Positions 8,900-17,484 of a DNA stretch of 64,000 bases are shown here, one piece after another (position 1 is the first letter of the stretch; the number at the start of each line of letters is the position of its first letter). The DNA is from Thalassobius vesicularis (GTDB lineage Bacteria; Pseudomonadota; Alphaproteobacteria; Rhodobacterales; Rhodobacteraceae): positions 1-64,000 of the forward strand of contig NZ_SSMD01000011.1 in the NCBI RefSeq assembly GCF_004799325.1, read 5' to 3'. The notes under the pieces are model-generated. The model saw only the letters and a list, made by a program, of their open reading frames with translations, did not search any database and was not told the origin of the DNA. A program made the position numbers and the translations under genes.

Positions 8900-9892
8900 A
8901 TGTCATTTGCTGTCGAATTCGACAGGGTTGCCCGCCATTTCGGACAGGTCCGCGCCGTAGACGATGTCTCGTTGCAGATCGCCGAGGGCAGTTTCTTTGC
9001 CATGCTGGGGCCGTCCGGGTCCGGCAAGACGACCTGCCTGCGCCTGATCTCGGGGTTCGAACGCCCCACCGCCGGGCAGGTGCGCATTTTCGGGGATCGC
9101 GCCGACACGCTGCCCCCCAACCGCCGCCCCGTGAACACGGTGTTCCAGGACTACGCGCTGTTCCCGCATCTCAGCGTGCGCGACAACGTCGCCTACGGGC
9201 TGATGGTGCGTGGTCAGAACAAGGCCAGCCGCCGCGACGCCGCCGAAAACATGCTGACCCTGGTCAAGCTGGACGGCTACGGCGACCGCAAGCCCGCACA
9301 ACTGTCCGGCGGCCAGCGTCAGCGCGTCGCCCTGGCCCGCGCGCTGGTCAACAAACCCAAGGTGCTGCTGCTGGACGAACCGCTTGGCGCGCTGGACCTG
9401 AAGCTGCGCGAAGCCATGCAGGACGAGCTGAAAGCCCTGCAGAAATCGCTGGGCATCACCTTTGTCTTCGTCACCCATGATCAGGGCGAGGCGCTCTCGA
9501 TGGCTGATACCGTGGCCGTGTTCAACGACGGCAAGATCGTCCAGCTGGGCACCCCCGAAGATATCTACCAACGCCCCCGTACCCGGTTCGTCGCCGATTT
9601 CGTCGGCTCGGCCAACGTGCTGCCGCCCGAATTCTGCTCCTCGCTTGACCTTGCCCGCAGCTGGGCCAGCCTGCGGGCCGAAGCGATCTCGCTCACCGCA
9701 CCCGGCCGTGGTCAGGTCGACGGCACCCTCACCGGCACCCGCTATCTGGGCGCGGTGAACCGTCTGTCGGTGCGCGTCGGCAAAACCGAGCTGTCAGCGG
9801 ACATCCCCGCGCATGCGCCCGTCCCCGCCCCCGGCGCAACAGTCGGTCTGACATGGGACGCACGCGCCCTGCACCGGATGGAGGAAGGATGA
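8900..9892 (+). CDS. ydcT: ABC transporter ATP-binding protein, YdcT/PotA-like
   Basis: A 330-residue ATPase energising the adjacent permeases. Walker A GPSGSGKTT is at about 37-45, the Q-loop in VFQDYALFPHLSV, signature [15 protein letters not shown] at about 135, Walker B LLLDEPLGALDL, and the H-loop in VTHDQGEALS. The C-terminal 90 residues form a TOBE-type regulatory domain. It lies 72 bp after ydcS, with GAGGAATT before the ATG, and its last bases contain the start of the next gene. Confidence 0.92.
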   Translation: MSFAVEFDRVARHFGQVRAVDDVSLQIAEGSFFAMLGPSGSGKTTCLRLISGFERPTAGQVRIFGDRADTLPPNRRPVNTVFQDYALFPHLSVRDNVAYGLMVRGQNKASRRDAAENMLTLVKLDGYGDRKPAQLSGGQRQRVALARALVNKPKVLLLDEPLGALDLKLREAMQDELKALQKSLGITFVFVTHDQGEALSMADTVAVFNDGKIVQLGTPEDIYQRPRTRFVADFVGSANVLPPEFCSSLDLARSWASLRAEAISLTAPGRGQVDGTLTGTRYLGAVNRLSVRVGKTELSADIPAHAPVPAPGATVGLTWDARALHRMEEG

Positions 9893-10812
9893 TGGCCACC
9901 CATCGCCTGACCAATCCCCTGTCCGACATGTTCTGGCGACGCCCTCGCGTGTTGCTGGCGCTGCTGCTGGCCCCGCCGCTGCTGTGGCTGGGGGTCGTCT
10001 ATATCGGCTCGCTCGCCGCGCTGCTGCTGCAAAGCTTCTTTTCCATCGACGAGTTTTCGGGCCTCATCAACTACGAGTTCACCCTGAAAACCTATGGCGA
10101 ACTGCTGCGCCCGGCCAATTACGACATCGTTTTGCGCACCACGCTGATGGCCGCCGCAGTGACCGTCGCCTCGGCCGTGATCGCCTTTCCGATTGCCTTC
10201 TACGCTGCGCGCTATGCAAAGGGCCGGATGAAGGCGTTCTTCTACCTGGCCGTGATGCTGCCGCTGTGGTCCAGCTATCTGGTCAAGGTCTACGCCTGGA
10301 AACTGATCCTGGCCAAAGAGGGCATCCTGACCTGGGCCGTGGACGGTATCGGGGCCAGTGCTGCGCTGAACGCGCTGCTGTCGCTGCCGGTGATCGGGGG
10401 CAACTCGCTGTCGGTCAGCTATATCGGCACCTTTCTGGTGTTCCTCTATGTCTGGCTGCCCTACATGATCCTGCCGCTTCAGGCGTCGCTGGAACGTGTC
10501 CCCGCCAACTTGCTCGAAGCCTCGGACGATCTGGGTGCTTCACGCGGGCAGACCCTGCGACATGTGATCCTGCCGCTGGCAATGCCGGGGATGATTGCCG
10601 GCTCGATCTTCACCTTCTCGCTGACGCTTGGGGATTACATCATCCCGCAGATTGTCGGCTCGTCGCGCAACTTCATCGGTCAGGCCGTCTATGCCCATCA
10701 GGGCACCGCGGGGAACATCCCGCTGGCCGCAGCCTTTGCGGTGGTGCCCATCGTCATCATGGGGGTCTACCTGTGGATGGCCAAACGGAAGGGGGCGTTC
10801 GATGCACTCTGA
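9892..10812 (+). CDS. ydcU: ABC transporter permease, YdcU/PotB-like
   Basis: A 306-residue inner-membrane permease with about six transmembrane helices. The EAA loop is visible as [25 protein letters not shown] near 215-240, the contact with the ATPase. The ATG at 9892 has GGAGGA (9880-9885) 6 bp upstream; the ATG three bases earlier is an alternative. Its start overlaps the ydcT stop by 1 base and its end overlaps ydcV by 11 bp. It forms a heterodimeric channel with YdcV. Confidence 0.9.
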   Translation: MATHRLTNPLSDMFWRRPRVLLALLLAPPLLWLGVVYIGSLAALLLQSFFSIDEFSGLINYEFTLKTYGELLRPANYDIVLRTTLMAAAVTVASAVIAFPIAFYAARYAKGRMKAFFYLAVMLPLWSSYLVKVYAWKLILAKEGILTWAVDGIGASAALNALLSLPVIGGNSLSVSYIGTFLVFLYVWLPYMILPLQASLERVPANLLEASDDLGASRGQTLRHVILPLAMPGMIAGSIFTFSLTLGDYIIPQIVGSSRNFIGQAVYAHQGTAGNIPLAAAFAVVPIVIMGVYLWMAKRKGAFDAL

Positions 10813-11608
10813 CCGCGCCTCTTTGCTGCTGAAATCGGCGGCCTTTGCCGGGCTCTTGTTCCTGCATCTGCCGATCCTGCTGATCTTTGTCTACGCCTTC
10901 ACCACCGAGGACCGCACCTACCAGTGGCCGCCGCCCGGCCTGACGCTGAAGTGGTTCGCCGTGACCTGGAACCGCCCCGACGTGTGGGAGGCAATGGCCC
11001 TTTCCGTCCGCGTGGCCTCGATCTCGACCGCGATCGCGCTGGTGCTGGGCACCCTGTGCGCCGCCGCCGTCAGCCGGGCCAAGTTCTTCGGGCGCGAGGC
11101 CGTGTCCCTGCTGGTGATCCTGCCGATCGCCCTGCCGGGGATCATCACGGGCATCTCTCTGCGCTCGGCCTTCAACATCGGGGGGATTCCCTTCTCGACG
11201 CTGACCATCATTCTGGGGCACGCGACCTTCTGCATCGTGGTTGTCTACAACAACGCGGTGGCGCGGTTCCGGCGCATCTCGGGCTCGATGCTCGAAGCGT
11301 CCTCCGATCTGGGGGCGAACGGGTTCCAGACCTTCTGGCATGTGGTGCTGCCCAATATCGGCACCGCGCTGCTGGCGGGCGGGATGCTGGCCTTTGCCCT
11401 CAGCTTCGACGAGGTGATCGTCACCACCTTCACCGCCGGACAGCAGGCCACCCTGCCGATCTGGATGCTGGAGGAGCTGGTGCGCCCCCGCCAAAGACCC
11501 GTCACCAACGTGGTCGCGATGATCGTCGTCCTGGTGACCTTCCTGCCGATCCTCGGCGCCTATTACCTGACCCGCGGCGGCACCGAGACCGCCGGGGGCA
11601 GCAAATGA
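10802..11608 (+). CDS. ydcV: ABC transporter permease, YdcV/PotC-like
   Basis: A 268-residue inner-membrane permease with six predicted helices and the EAA motif [23 protein letters not shown] at about 175-197. It starts at ATG 10802 within the end of ydcU (11-bp overlap), preceded by a G-rich ribosome-binding site. It is the second channel subunit of the polyamine-type importer and is followed 22 bp later by patD. Confidence 0.9.
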   Translation: MHSDRASLLLKSAAFAGLLFLHLPILLIFVYAFTTEDRTYQWPPPGLTLKWFAVTWNRPDVWEAMALSVRVASISTAIALVLGTLCAAAVSRAKFFGREAVSLLVILPIALPGIITGISLRSAFNIGGIPFSTLTIILGHATFCIVVVYNNAVARFRRISGSMLEASSDLGANGFQTFWHVVLPNIGTALLAGGMLAFALSFDEVIVTTFTAGQQATLPIWMLEELVRPRQRPVTNVVAMIVVLVTFLPILGAYYLTRGGTETAGGSK

Positions 11609-11630
11609 CCTGAACAAGCGGAGACCAGAC

Positions 11631-13055
11631 ATGGATACCCAACTGCTGATCAACGGTGCCTTCAGCACTGGCACCGGAACCCCGGAAAAGATCGTGAACC
11701 CGCGCACCGGCGAAATCATCCTGGACCTGCCCGAAGCCTCGCTCGAACAGGTCGATGCCGCCGTGGCCGCCGCGAACGAGGCGTTCTCGGGCTGGGCGCG
11801 CACCACCCCGGTGGAACGCGCCGCCGCCCTGCTGCGCATCGCCGACCGGATCGAGGCCGAGGGCGACGCCTTTGGCGCGCTTGAGGCGCTGAACTGCGGC
11901 AAGCCGATCAACGCCGCCACCGGCGACGAGATCCCCGCCATCGTGGACACGTTCCGCTACTTCGCCGGTGCGGTGCGCAACATGCACGGCCCGGTCGCGG
12001 GCGAATACCTCGAAGGGTTCACCTCGATGATCCGGCGCGATCCGGTGGGGGTGATCGCCTCGGTCGCGCCGTGGAACTACCCGCTGATGATGATGGCCTG
12101 GAAACTGGCCCCCGCCATCGCGGGCGGCAACACCGTGGTGTTCAAACCCTCGGAACAGACCCCGCTGACGGCGTTGAAATTCGCCCATATCCTGGCCGAC
12201 GAGCTGCCCAAGGGCGTGGTCAACATCGTCACCGGGCGCGGTGAAACCGTCGGCAACGCGCTGGTCACGCACAAGGGCGTGGACATGATCTCGCTGACGG
12301 GCGACGTGGCCACCGGCAAGAAGATGCTTCAGGCGGCATCGCGCACCGTCAAGCGCACCCATCTGGAACTGGGCGGCAAGGCCCCCGTCATCGTGTTCGA
12401 CGACGCCGACATCTCTGAGGTGGTCGAGGGGCTGCGCGCCTTTGGCTATTACAATGCCGGTCAGGATTGCACCGCCGCCTGCCGCATCTACGCCTCCAAG
12501 AAGAACTACGACAATCTGGTCGCCGACCTGACCGCCGCCGTCTCCTCGATCGTCTACGACAATGCCGACGACACCCTGAACGAGATCGGCCCGCTGATCT
12601 CGGCCCGTCAGCGCGACCGCGTGGCAAGCTTCGTCGAACGCGCCCGCGAGCTGAACCATGTCGAGATCACCACCGGCGGCAGCGTGATGGGCGAGCGTGG
12701 CTTCTACTACGCACCCACCATCGTGGCCGGCGCCCAACAGCACGACGAGATCGTCCAGCGCGAGGTGTTTGGCCCCGTCGTGTCCGTCACCCCGTTCAGC
12801 GACGTGGACGAGGCCGTCGCATGGGCCAATGACAGCGATTACGGGCTGGCCTCATCGGTCTGGACCAAGGATATCGGCCGCGCCATGTCCACCGCCTCGC
12901 GCCTGCGCTACGGCTGCACGTGGATCAACACCCACTTCATGCTGACCACCGAAATGCCCCACGGCGGGCTGAAAGCCTCGGGCTACGGCAAGGACATGTC
13001 GATGTACGCGCTAGAGGATTACACCGTCGCCCGCCACGTCATGCTGAAGCACTAA
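11631..13055 (+). CDS. patD: Gamma-aminobutyraldehyde dehydrogenase
   Basis: A 474-residue aldehyde dehydrogenase, the same length as E. coli PatD (YdcW) and very similar by eye throughout ([71 protein letters not shown]). The catalytic residues are present: Asn149, Glu246 and nucleophile Cys280. The reaction is NAD-dependent oxidation of 4-aminobutanal to GABA, the step after putrescine transamination. Being last in the ydcSTUV operon ties uptake to catabolism, as in E. coli. No putrescine aminotransferase is adjacent; the class III enzyme at 38334 is a distant candidate. Confidence 0.92.
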   Translation: MDTQLLINGAFSTGTGTPEKIVNPRTGEIILDLPEASLEQVDAAVAAANEAFSGWARTTPVERAAALLRIADRIEAEGDAFGALEALNCGKPINAATGDEIPAIVDTFRYFAGAVRNMHGPVAGEYLEGFTSMIRRDPVGVIASVAPWNYPLMMMAWKLAPAIAGGNTVVFKPSEQTPLTALKFAHILADELPKGVVNIVTGRGETVGNALVTHKGVDMISLTGDVATGKKMLQAASRTVKRTHLELGGKAPVIVFDDADISEVVEGLRAFGYYNAGQDCTAACRIYASKKNYDNLVADLTAAVSSIVYDNADDTLNEIGPLISARQRDRVASFVERARELNHVEITTGGSVMGERGFYYAPTIVAGAQQHDEIVQREVFGPVVSVTPFSDVDEAVAWANDSDYGLASSVWTKDIGRAMSTASRLRYGCTWINTHFMLTTEMPHGGLKASGYGKDMSMYALEDYTVARHVMLKH

Positions 13056-13063
13056 ACCCAACA

Positions 13064-13089
13064 GCGCCTGCCCCCACCGGGGCGGGCGC
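13064..13089. terminator. GC-rich hairpin between convergent patD and marR
   Basis: An 11-bp stem with one G-U pair (GCGCCTGCCCC at 13064-13074 with GGGGCGGGCGC at 13079-13089) and a 4-base loop lies between the patD and marR stop codons. It lacks a T run on either side, so it may be a weak or factor-assisted bidirectional terminator. Confidence 0.5.
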
Positions 13090-13103
13090 CCCCGTCCAAC
13101 GGC

Positions 13104-13646
13104 TCAGAGCGTCTCCAGATTCCCAAGGAACCGGCGCAGGAAGTCGTTGAACATTTCCACCTCGGCTTCCGAAAATCCCTCCAGCAGCTTCCGCTGCCGC
13201 TCCAACGCGGTGTGCAGGATGCGTTCGTGCAGCGCGCGCCCCTTGTCGGTCAGCGTCCAGTCGCGTCGGCGTGGATCGGGCAGCGGGGTCTCTGCCACCG
13301 CCAGCCCCGCCTGCTCCAGCCGTGTCAGGCTGCGGCTGACGGCGGCCTTGTCGATGCCGATGGTCTTGCTGGCCAGCGCCACGCTGCATCCGGGCACCCG
13401 CGTCAGCATCACCAGCATCCGCCAGTCCATCGCGCCGATCCCGTACTCTTGCTGATAGACCCGCGCCGCGCTGCGCGTGAACCGGTTCGCCGCAAAGGTC
13501 AGCAGCACCGTCGGCGAGCGCGAAAAACTCAGCGTCGCCCGCGCCTCGGGCGTGTCATCGTCGGGAAAGGCCAGGAACATCTCGTCCGGCAGCGGGGATG
13601 GGGCGTCTGTCACGGGGTCTGTCCGGGCTGCGTTATGTGTTGACAT
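13104..13646 (-). CDS. MarR-family transcriptional regulator
   Basis: A 180-residue winged-helix regulator. The core from about 55 to 150 is MarR-like: YGIGAMDWRMLVML, then CSVALASKTIGIDKAAVSRSLTRLEQAGL as recognition helices, then DPRRRDWTLTDKGRALHERIL as the wing. The N-terminal 40 residues are poorly conserved in type. The start at 13646 has no clear ribosome-binding site and sits inside a palindrome; an internal ATG at 13580 is an alternative. It is divergent from a cytochrome P450 gene, which it probably represses together with itself. The ligand is unknown. Confidence 0.85.
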   Translation of the reverse strand: MSTHNAARTDPVTDAPSPLPDEMFLAFPDDDTPEARATLSFSRSPTVLLTFAANRFTRSAARVYQQEYGIGAMDWRMLVMLTRVPGCSVALASKTIGIDKAAVSRSLTRLEQAGLAVAETPLPDPRRRDWTLTDKGRALHERILHTALERQRKLLEGFSEAEVEMFNDFLRRFLGNLETL

Positions 13647-13679
13647 GACAACAGGGAATCGGCTGTCCTGTCAACACAT
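13635..13679. promoter_or_regulatory. Probable MarR operator region (marR/P450)
   Basis: The marR-P450 gap contains a perfect 11-bp inverted repeat, ATGTGTTGACA (13635-13645) and TGTCAACACAT (13669-13679), with a 23-bp spacer. The left copy is also part of a near-perfect 16-bp palindrome, TGTTGACATGACAACA (13638-13653), which covers the marR start codon. This size and layout are typical of MarR operators, which usually lie between regulator and target. Confidence 0.6.
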
Positions 13680-13696
13680 CCACAGGCAGGTATGAC

Positions 13697-14863
13697 ATGT
13701 CCAACGCCCCGGTATTTCAGATCGACCCCCGCGCCTTCTGGCACGACCCCTACCCCAGCCTGAAACAGATGCGCGCGACCGCGCCCATCGCCTATGTCCC
13801 GCAGCTGGACGCCGTGCTGATCACCCGCCGCGACGACATCTTCGAGAATGAAAAGAAGATCGAGGTGTTTTCCTCGGACCAGCCCAACGGGCTGATGACC
13901 GTGCTGATGGGCCAGAACATGATGCGCAAGGACGGCGCCCCCCACATGGCCGAGCGTAAGGCGATCTTCCCCACCGTCTCGCCACGCACGGTCAAGGACG
14001 TCTGGAAAGCCGCGTTTCAGGCCGACACCACCCGCATTCTGGACGAGCTTGCCCCGCAGGGCCGCGCCGACATGGTGGCCGACATCGCCAAGCGGATCTC
14101 GGGCGAGGCGCTGAAACAGGTCACCGGCCTGACCAACATCACGTGGCAGGAAATGGATCGCGTCAGTCAGGGCATGATCGACGGCTGCGCCAATTACGCC
14201 GGCGATCCCGCGATCGAGGCGCGCTGCCACGACTGCACCGCCTCCATCGACCGGGCGATTGACGGGATGATCCCGGTGCTCTCTGCGCAGCCCAACCACT
14301 CGCTTTTGTCCGTACAGATGCAGGCGGGCCTCAGCGACGCACAGATCCGCGCCAATATCAAACTGGCGATCTCGGGCGGGCAGAACGAGCCGCGCGACGT
14401 CATCGCCGGGCTGGTCTGGGCGCTGCTGACCCATCCCGCGCAGCTGCAACTGATCCGCGACGGTCAGGCGACATGGCTGCAAGCGTTCGAGGAATACGTC
14501 CGCTGGAACGCCCCTATCGGCATGTCCCCGCGCCGCGTCGCGCAACGGCACGAGTTGCACGGCATCACGTTGGAGCCGGACGACCGCGTTTTCTTCATGT
14601 TCGGATCGGGAAACCGGGACGAGCAGGTCTTTGCCCGTCCCGATGAGTTCGACATCACTCAGGATGTCGGCCCCTCGATCGCCTTTGGCGCGGGGCCGCA
14701 TTTCTGTGCCGGGGCCTGGGCGGCCCGCAGCCTGATCGCCGATGTGGCGCTGCCGATGATCTTTGACCGCCTGCCCGGCCTGCGCCTGGATGGCGAGGCA
14801 CCGTTCGGCGGCTGGGCGTTCCGGGGCCCGCTCTCCATGCCGGTGGCGTGGTCGGCGGACTGA
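13697..14863 (+). CDS. Cytochrome P450
   Basis: A 388-residue soluble bacterial P450. The haem-binding loop FGAGPHFCAGA puts the thiolate ligand at Cys337; the K-helix ExxR is Glu266-Arg269 (EEYVRW). The I-helix segment ISGGQNEPRD (226-234) lacks the usual acid-Thr pair, which suggests unusual proton delivery or substrate class. An AGGCAGG element precedes the ATG. No ferredoxin or reductase gene is adjacent, so electrons must come from elsewhere. Its divergent MarR partner and shared operator suggest induction by a small, perhaps aromatic, substrate, which is inference. Confidence 0.9.
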   Translation: MSNAPVFQIDPRAFWHDPYPSLKQMRATAPIAYVPQLDAVLITRRDDIFENEKKIEVFSSDQPNGLMTVLMGQNMMRKDGAPHMAERKAIFPTVSPRTVKDVWKAAFQADTTRILDELAPQGRADMVADIAKRISGEALKQVTGLTNITWQEMDRVSQGMIDGCANYAGDPAIEARCHDCTASIDRAIDGMIPVLSAQPNHSLLSVQMQAGLSDAQIRANIKLAISGGQNEPRDVIAGLVWALLTHPAQLQLIRDGQATWLQAFEEYVRWNAPIGMSPRRVAQRHELHGITLEPDDRVFFMFGSGNRDEQVFARPDEFDITQDVGPSIAFGAGPHFCAGAWAARSLIADVALPMIFDRLPGLRLDGEAPFGGWAFRGPLSMPVAWSAD

Positions 14864-14873
14864 CCGGACCCGA

Positions 14874-17330
14874 TCAGCCCTTGCGACGCGGAGGCGTATC
14901 CCCGCCCTTGCCCTTCACCTTGAAGGACGGCTTGTCACCGAATTTCCCCGGAGCGCGATCAGCCTGCTTGCCCTTGCCATAGGGCTTGCTGTCCGACTTG
15001 CCGTAGGGCTTGCCTTCCGACTTGCCGTATCCCTTACCCTCGGACTTTCCGTAAGGCTTACCCTCGGATTTCCCGTAAGGCTTACCCTCGGACTTGCCAT
15101 ACCCTTTGCCGTCCGACTTGCCATACGGCTTGCCGTCCGACTTGCCATAGCCCTTACCCTCGGACTTGCCGTAGGGCTTGCCTTCCGACTTCGCGTACGG
15201 CTTGCCCTCGGATTTCCCGTAGGGTTTGCCCTCAGACTTGCCATAGGGCTTGCCCTTGCCAGCAGGCTTGTCGCCTGACTTGCCATAGGGCTTGGCCCCC
15301 TTGTGCGCGACGCCATCGGCCTCACGCGGGCGGCTGAATCTCCGGTCGTCCGAGGACCGCTCGGCATCGCGACGCGCGCGATCTGCCCCGGTGTGGCGCG
15401 GTTTGCGCGCGGGGCGCTCCTCGCCGTCAGCGGCATCCACGGGCTTCGGCTTGGGGCGTTCCATCCGGTCGACACGGCCCGTACGCATTGCAGCGGGCTT
15501 GGGACGATCGCCAAAGTCCTTGCGGGCCGGACGCTCGGTACGCTCGGCGCGGGCCGGACGTTCCACAGCCTCGACCGGAGCTTCGACGCGCTCGGCCACG
15601 GCGGGCATCTCGGGCGCTTCGGCCGCGGGTTTCGAGGGGCGATCCCACTTCGCGGGCTTGTCGTCGCTTCGCTCGGCACGGTCAGCGCGCGGGCCCTTGC
15701 GATGCGCAGCACCGCCAGCAGCACGCGGCTTGCGCGCGGGCGGCGGCAGGTCGGGCTCACCCTCGATCGGGCGCGCCTTGATGCCGTCCTCCAGCACCCC
15801 GTCGGCCCCAATGGCCGCCAGGAAGCCGGGGCGCGCGGCCTCGGTCAGCTCGATGAACGTCTCGGTATCCGTCACGCGGATCTTGCCGATCTGGGTCTTT
15901 TCCAGATCGCCCGCCCGGCACAGCATCGGCAGCAGCCAGCGCGCCTCGGCGTTGCGGTCGCGGCCCACCGACAGCGCGATCCAGGCCGAGGGCCCGAAAT
16001 CCGCGCGCGGTGCGCGATCCGACGGTTTGGGCGCGTTCGGCGCGTTCAGCTCTTCGGGGGCGGACAGACGGCCCTGATACAGACGCAGGCAGGCCACGGC
16101 GATCTGCTCGGGCGAATACTGCCCCAGCAGGCCGGTCGCAAAGGTCGCCTCATCCGGGGTCGCCTCGTCGGTCCATGCGCTGTCGGACATCAGGCGTTCC
16201 TGATCCTTGGCGCGGATATCCTCGGGCGAGGGCGCATAGCCCCATTTCGCTTCGATCTTGGCCCATTTCAGCAGGCGCTCGGCCTTCTTGGTGGCCTTGT
16301 CCGGCACGATCAGCGCCGAGATCCCCTTGCGCCCTGCCCGGCCAGTCCGGCCCGAGCGGTGCAGCAGCGCCTCGGTGTTGGTCGGCAGGTCGGCATGGAC
16401 GACCAGTTCCAGGTTCGGCAGGTCGATGCCGCGTGCGGCCACATCGGTGGCCACGCACACCCGCGCACGTCCGTCGCGCAGGGCTTGCAGCGCGTGGCTA
16501 CGCTCGTCCTGGCTCAACTCACCCGACAGCGACACCACCAGGAACCCGCGGTTCGAGAAGCGCGCCGTCAGGCGGGCCACTGCCGCGCGGGTATTGGCGA
16601 ACACGATTGCGGTTTGCGCATCATGGAATCGCAGCAGGTTGATGATCGCATGTTCCACGTCATGCATGGCGACCTGAACCGCTTGATATTCAATGTCCGA
16701 ATGCTGCTGGCCCTTGGTCAGCGTCGTCACCCGCACCGCGTCGCGCTGATAGCTTTTGGCCAGCTCCGCGATCGACGGCGACACCGTGGCCGAGAACATC
16801 AGCGTCCGGCGATCTTCCGGGGCGGCGCCCAGCATGAATTCCAGATCCTCGCGGAAGCCCAGGTCCAGCATCTCGTCGGCTTCGTCCAGCACGATGGCGC
16901 GGATATCGCCCAGATCCAGCGCGCCGCGCTCGATATGGTCGCGCAGACGACCCGGAGTACCCACGACGATATGCGCGCCGCGTTCCAGCGCGCGGCGTTC
17001 GTTGCGCGCGTCCATCCCGCCGATGCACGACACGACCCAGGCGCCGGTGCCCTTGTACAGCCACGCCAGTTCACGCTGGACCTGCATCGCCAATTCGCGC
17101 GTCGGCGCCACGACCAGCGCCAGCGGCGCGGCGGGTGCCCCCATCATCTGTGCATCGCCCAGCAGCGTCGGCGCAATCGCCAGACCAAAGCCCACGGTCT
17201 TGCCCGAACCCGTCTGGGCCGAGACCAGCAGGTCAGCATTCGTCAGTTCAGGCGCGGTAACGGCCTCTTGCACATCGGTAAGCGAGGTATATCCGCGCTC
17301 GGCCAGCGCATCGGAAAGGGCGGTAATCAT
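14874..17330 (-). CDS. DEAD-box ATP-dependent RNA helicase with repetitive basic tail
   Basis: An 818-residue helicase. The ATG at 17330 puts the Q-motif Gln at 21 and motif I SAQTGSGKT at 37-45. Motif II is DEAD within VLDEADEMLD, motif III SAT, and motif VI HRSGRTGRAG. A DbpA-like RNA-binding domain follows (about 485-555, KTQIGKIRVTDTETFIEL). The last 260 residues are disordered, rich in Lys, Arg, Glu and Pro, ending in about 12 copies of an octamer like KPYGKSEG. The core resembles DeaD/CsdA-type helicases in ribosome assembly or cold adaptation; the tail is expected to bind RNA non-specifically. It lies 10 bp from the convergent P450 stop. Confidence 0.9.
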   Translation of the reverse strand: MITALSDALAERGYTSLTDVQEAVTAPELTNADLLVSAQTGSGKTVGFGLAIAPTLLGDAQMMGAPAAPLALVVAPTRELAMQVQRELAWLYKGTGAWVVSCIGGMDARNERRALERGAHIVVGTPGRLRDHIERGALDLGDIRAIVLDEADEMLDLGFREDLEFMLGAAPEDRRTLMFSATVSPSIAELAKSYQRDAVRVTTLTKGQQHSDIEYQAVQVAMHDVEHAIINLLRFHDAQTAIVFANTRAAVARLTARFSNRGFLVVSLSGELSQDERSHALQALRDGRARVCVATDVAARGIDLPNLELVVHADLPTNTEALLHRSGRTGRAGRKGISALIVPDKATKKAERLLKWAKIEAKWGYAPSPEDIRAKDQERLMSDSAWTDEATPDEATFATGLLGQYSPEQIAVACLRLYQGRLSAPEELNAPNAPKPSDRAPRADFGPSAWIALSVGRDRNAEARWLLPMLCRAGDLEKTQIGKIRVTDTETFIELTEAARPGFLAAIGADGVLEDGIKARPIEGEPDLPPPARKPRAAGGAAHRKGPRADRAERSDDKPAKWDRPSKPAAEAPEMPAVAERVEAPVEAVERPARAERTERPARKDFGDRPKPAAMRTGRVDRMERPKPKPVDAADGEERPARKPRHTGADRARRDAERSSDDRRFSRPREADGVAHKGAKPYGKSGDKPAGKGKPYGKSEGKPYGKSEGKPYAKSEGKPYGKSEGKGYGKSDGKPYGKSDGKGYGKSEGKPYGKSEGKPYGKSEGKGYGKSEGKPYGKSDSKPYGKGKQADRAPGKFGDKPSFKVKGKGGDTPPRRKG
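14970..15294 (-). repeat. Tandem 24-bp coding repeats (KPYGKSEG octamers)
   Basis: About 12-13 imperfect 24-bp units encode K-P/G-Y-G-K-S-E/D-G in the helicase tail. Units differ mainly at synonymous positions and at Pro/Gly and Glu/Asp, indicating protein-level selection after repeat expansion. One unit has Ala for Gly (KPYAKSEG). Copy number is likely to vary between strains. Confidence 0.85.
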
Positions 17331-17430
17331 TGGGGGAGTGTCCTGGGTACGCACGCCGCAAGGGCGGCTGAAAGGCCGCTCAGTACCGCAAAGCAAGGGA
17401 TTTGTCCACCGATATTCTGCGTTGCGGCCC

Positions 17431-17462
17431 AAACGAAACCGGCCCGCGCAGGGCGGGCCGGT
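17431..17462 (-). terminator. Rho-independent terminator of the TRAP operon
   Basis: On the minus strand, after the large permease stop, a perfect 10-bp stem (17438-17447 with 17453-17462, core ACCGGCCCGC) with a 5-base loop is followed by TTTCGTTT. It separates the TRAP operon from the helicase gene downstream. Confidence 0.75.
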
Positions 17463-17484
17463 CAGTGTCACTTTGCGGGGGTCG

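Noticed and set aside
14970-15294. Possible CRISPR-like array of 24-bp units
   Set aside because: The units are contiguous, without spacers, in frame, and encode a peptide repeat.
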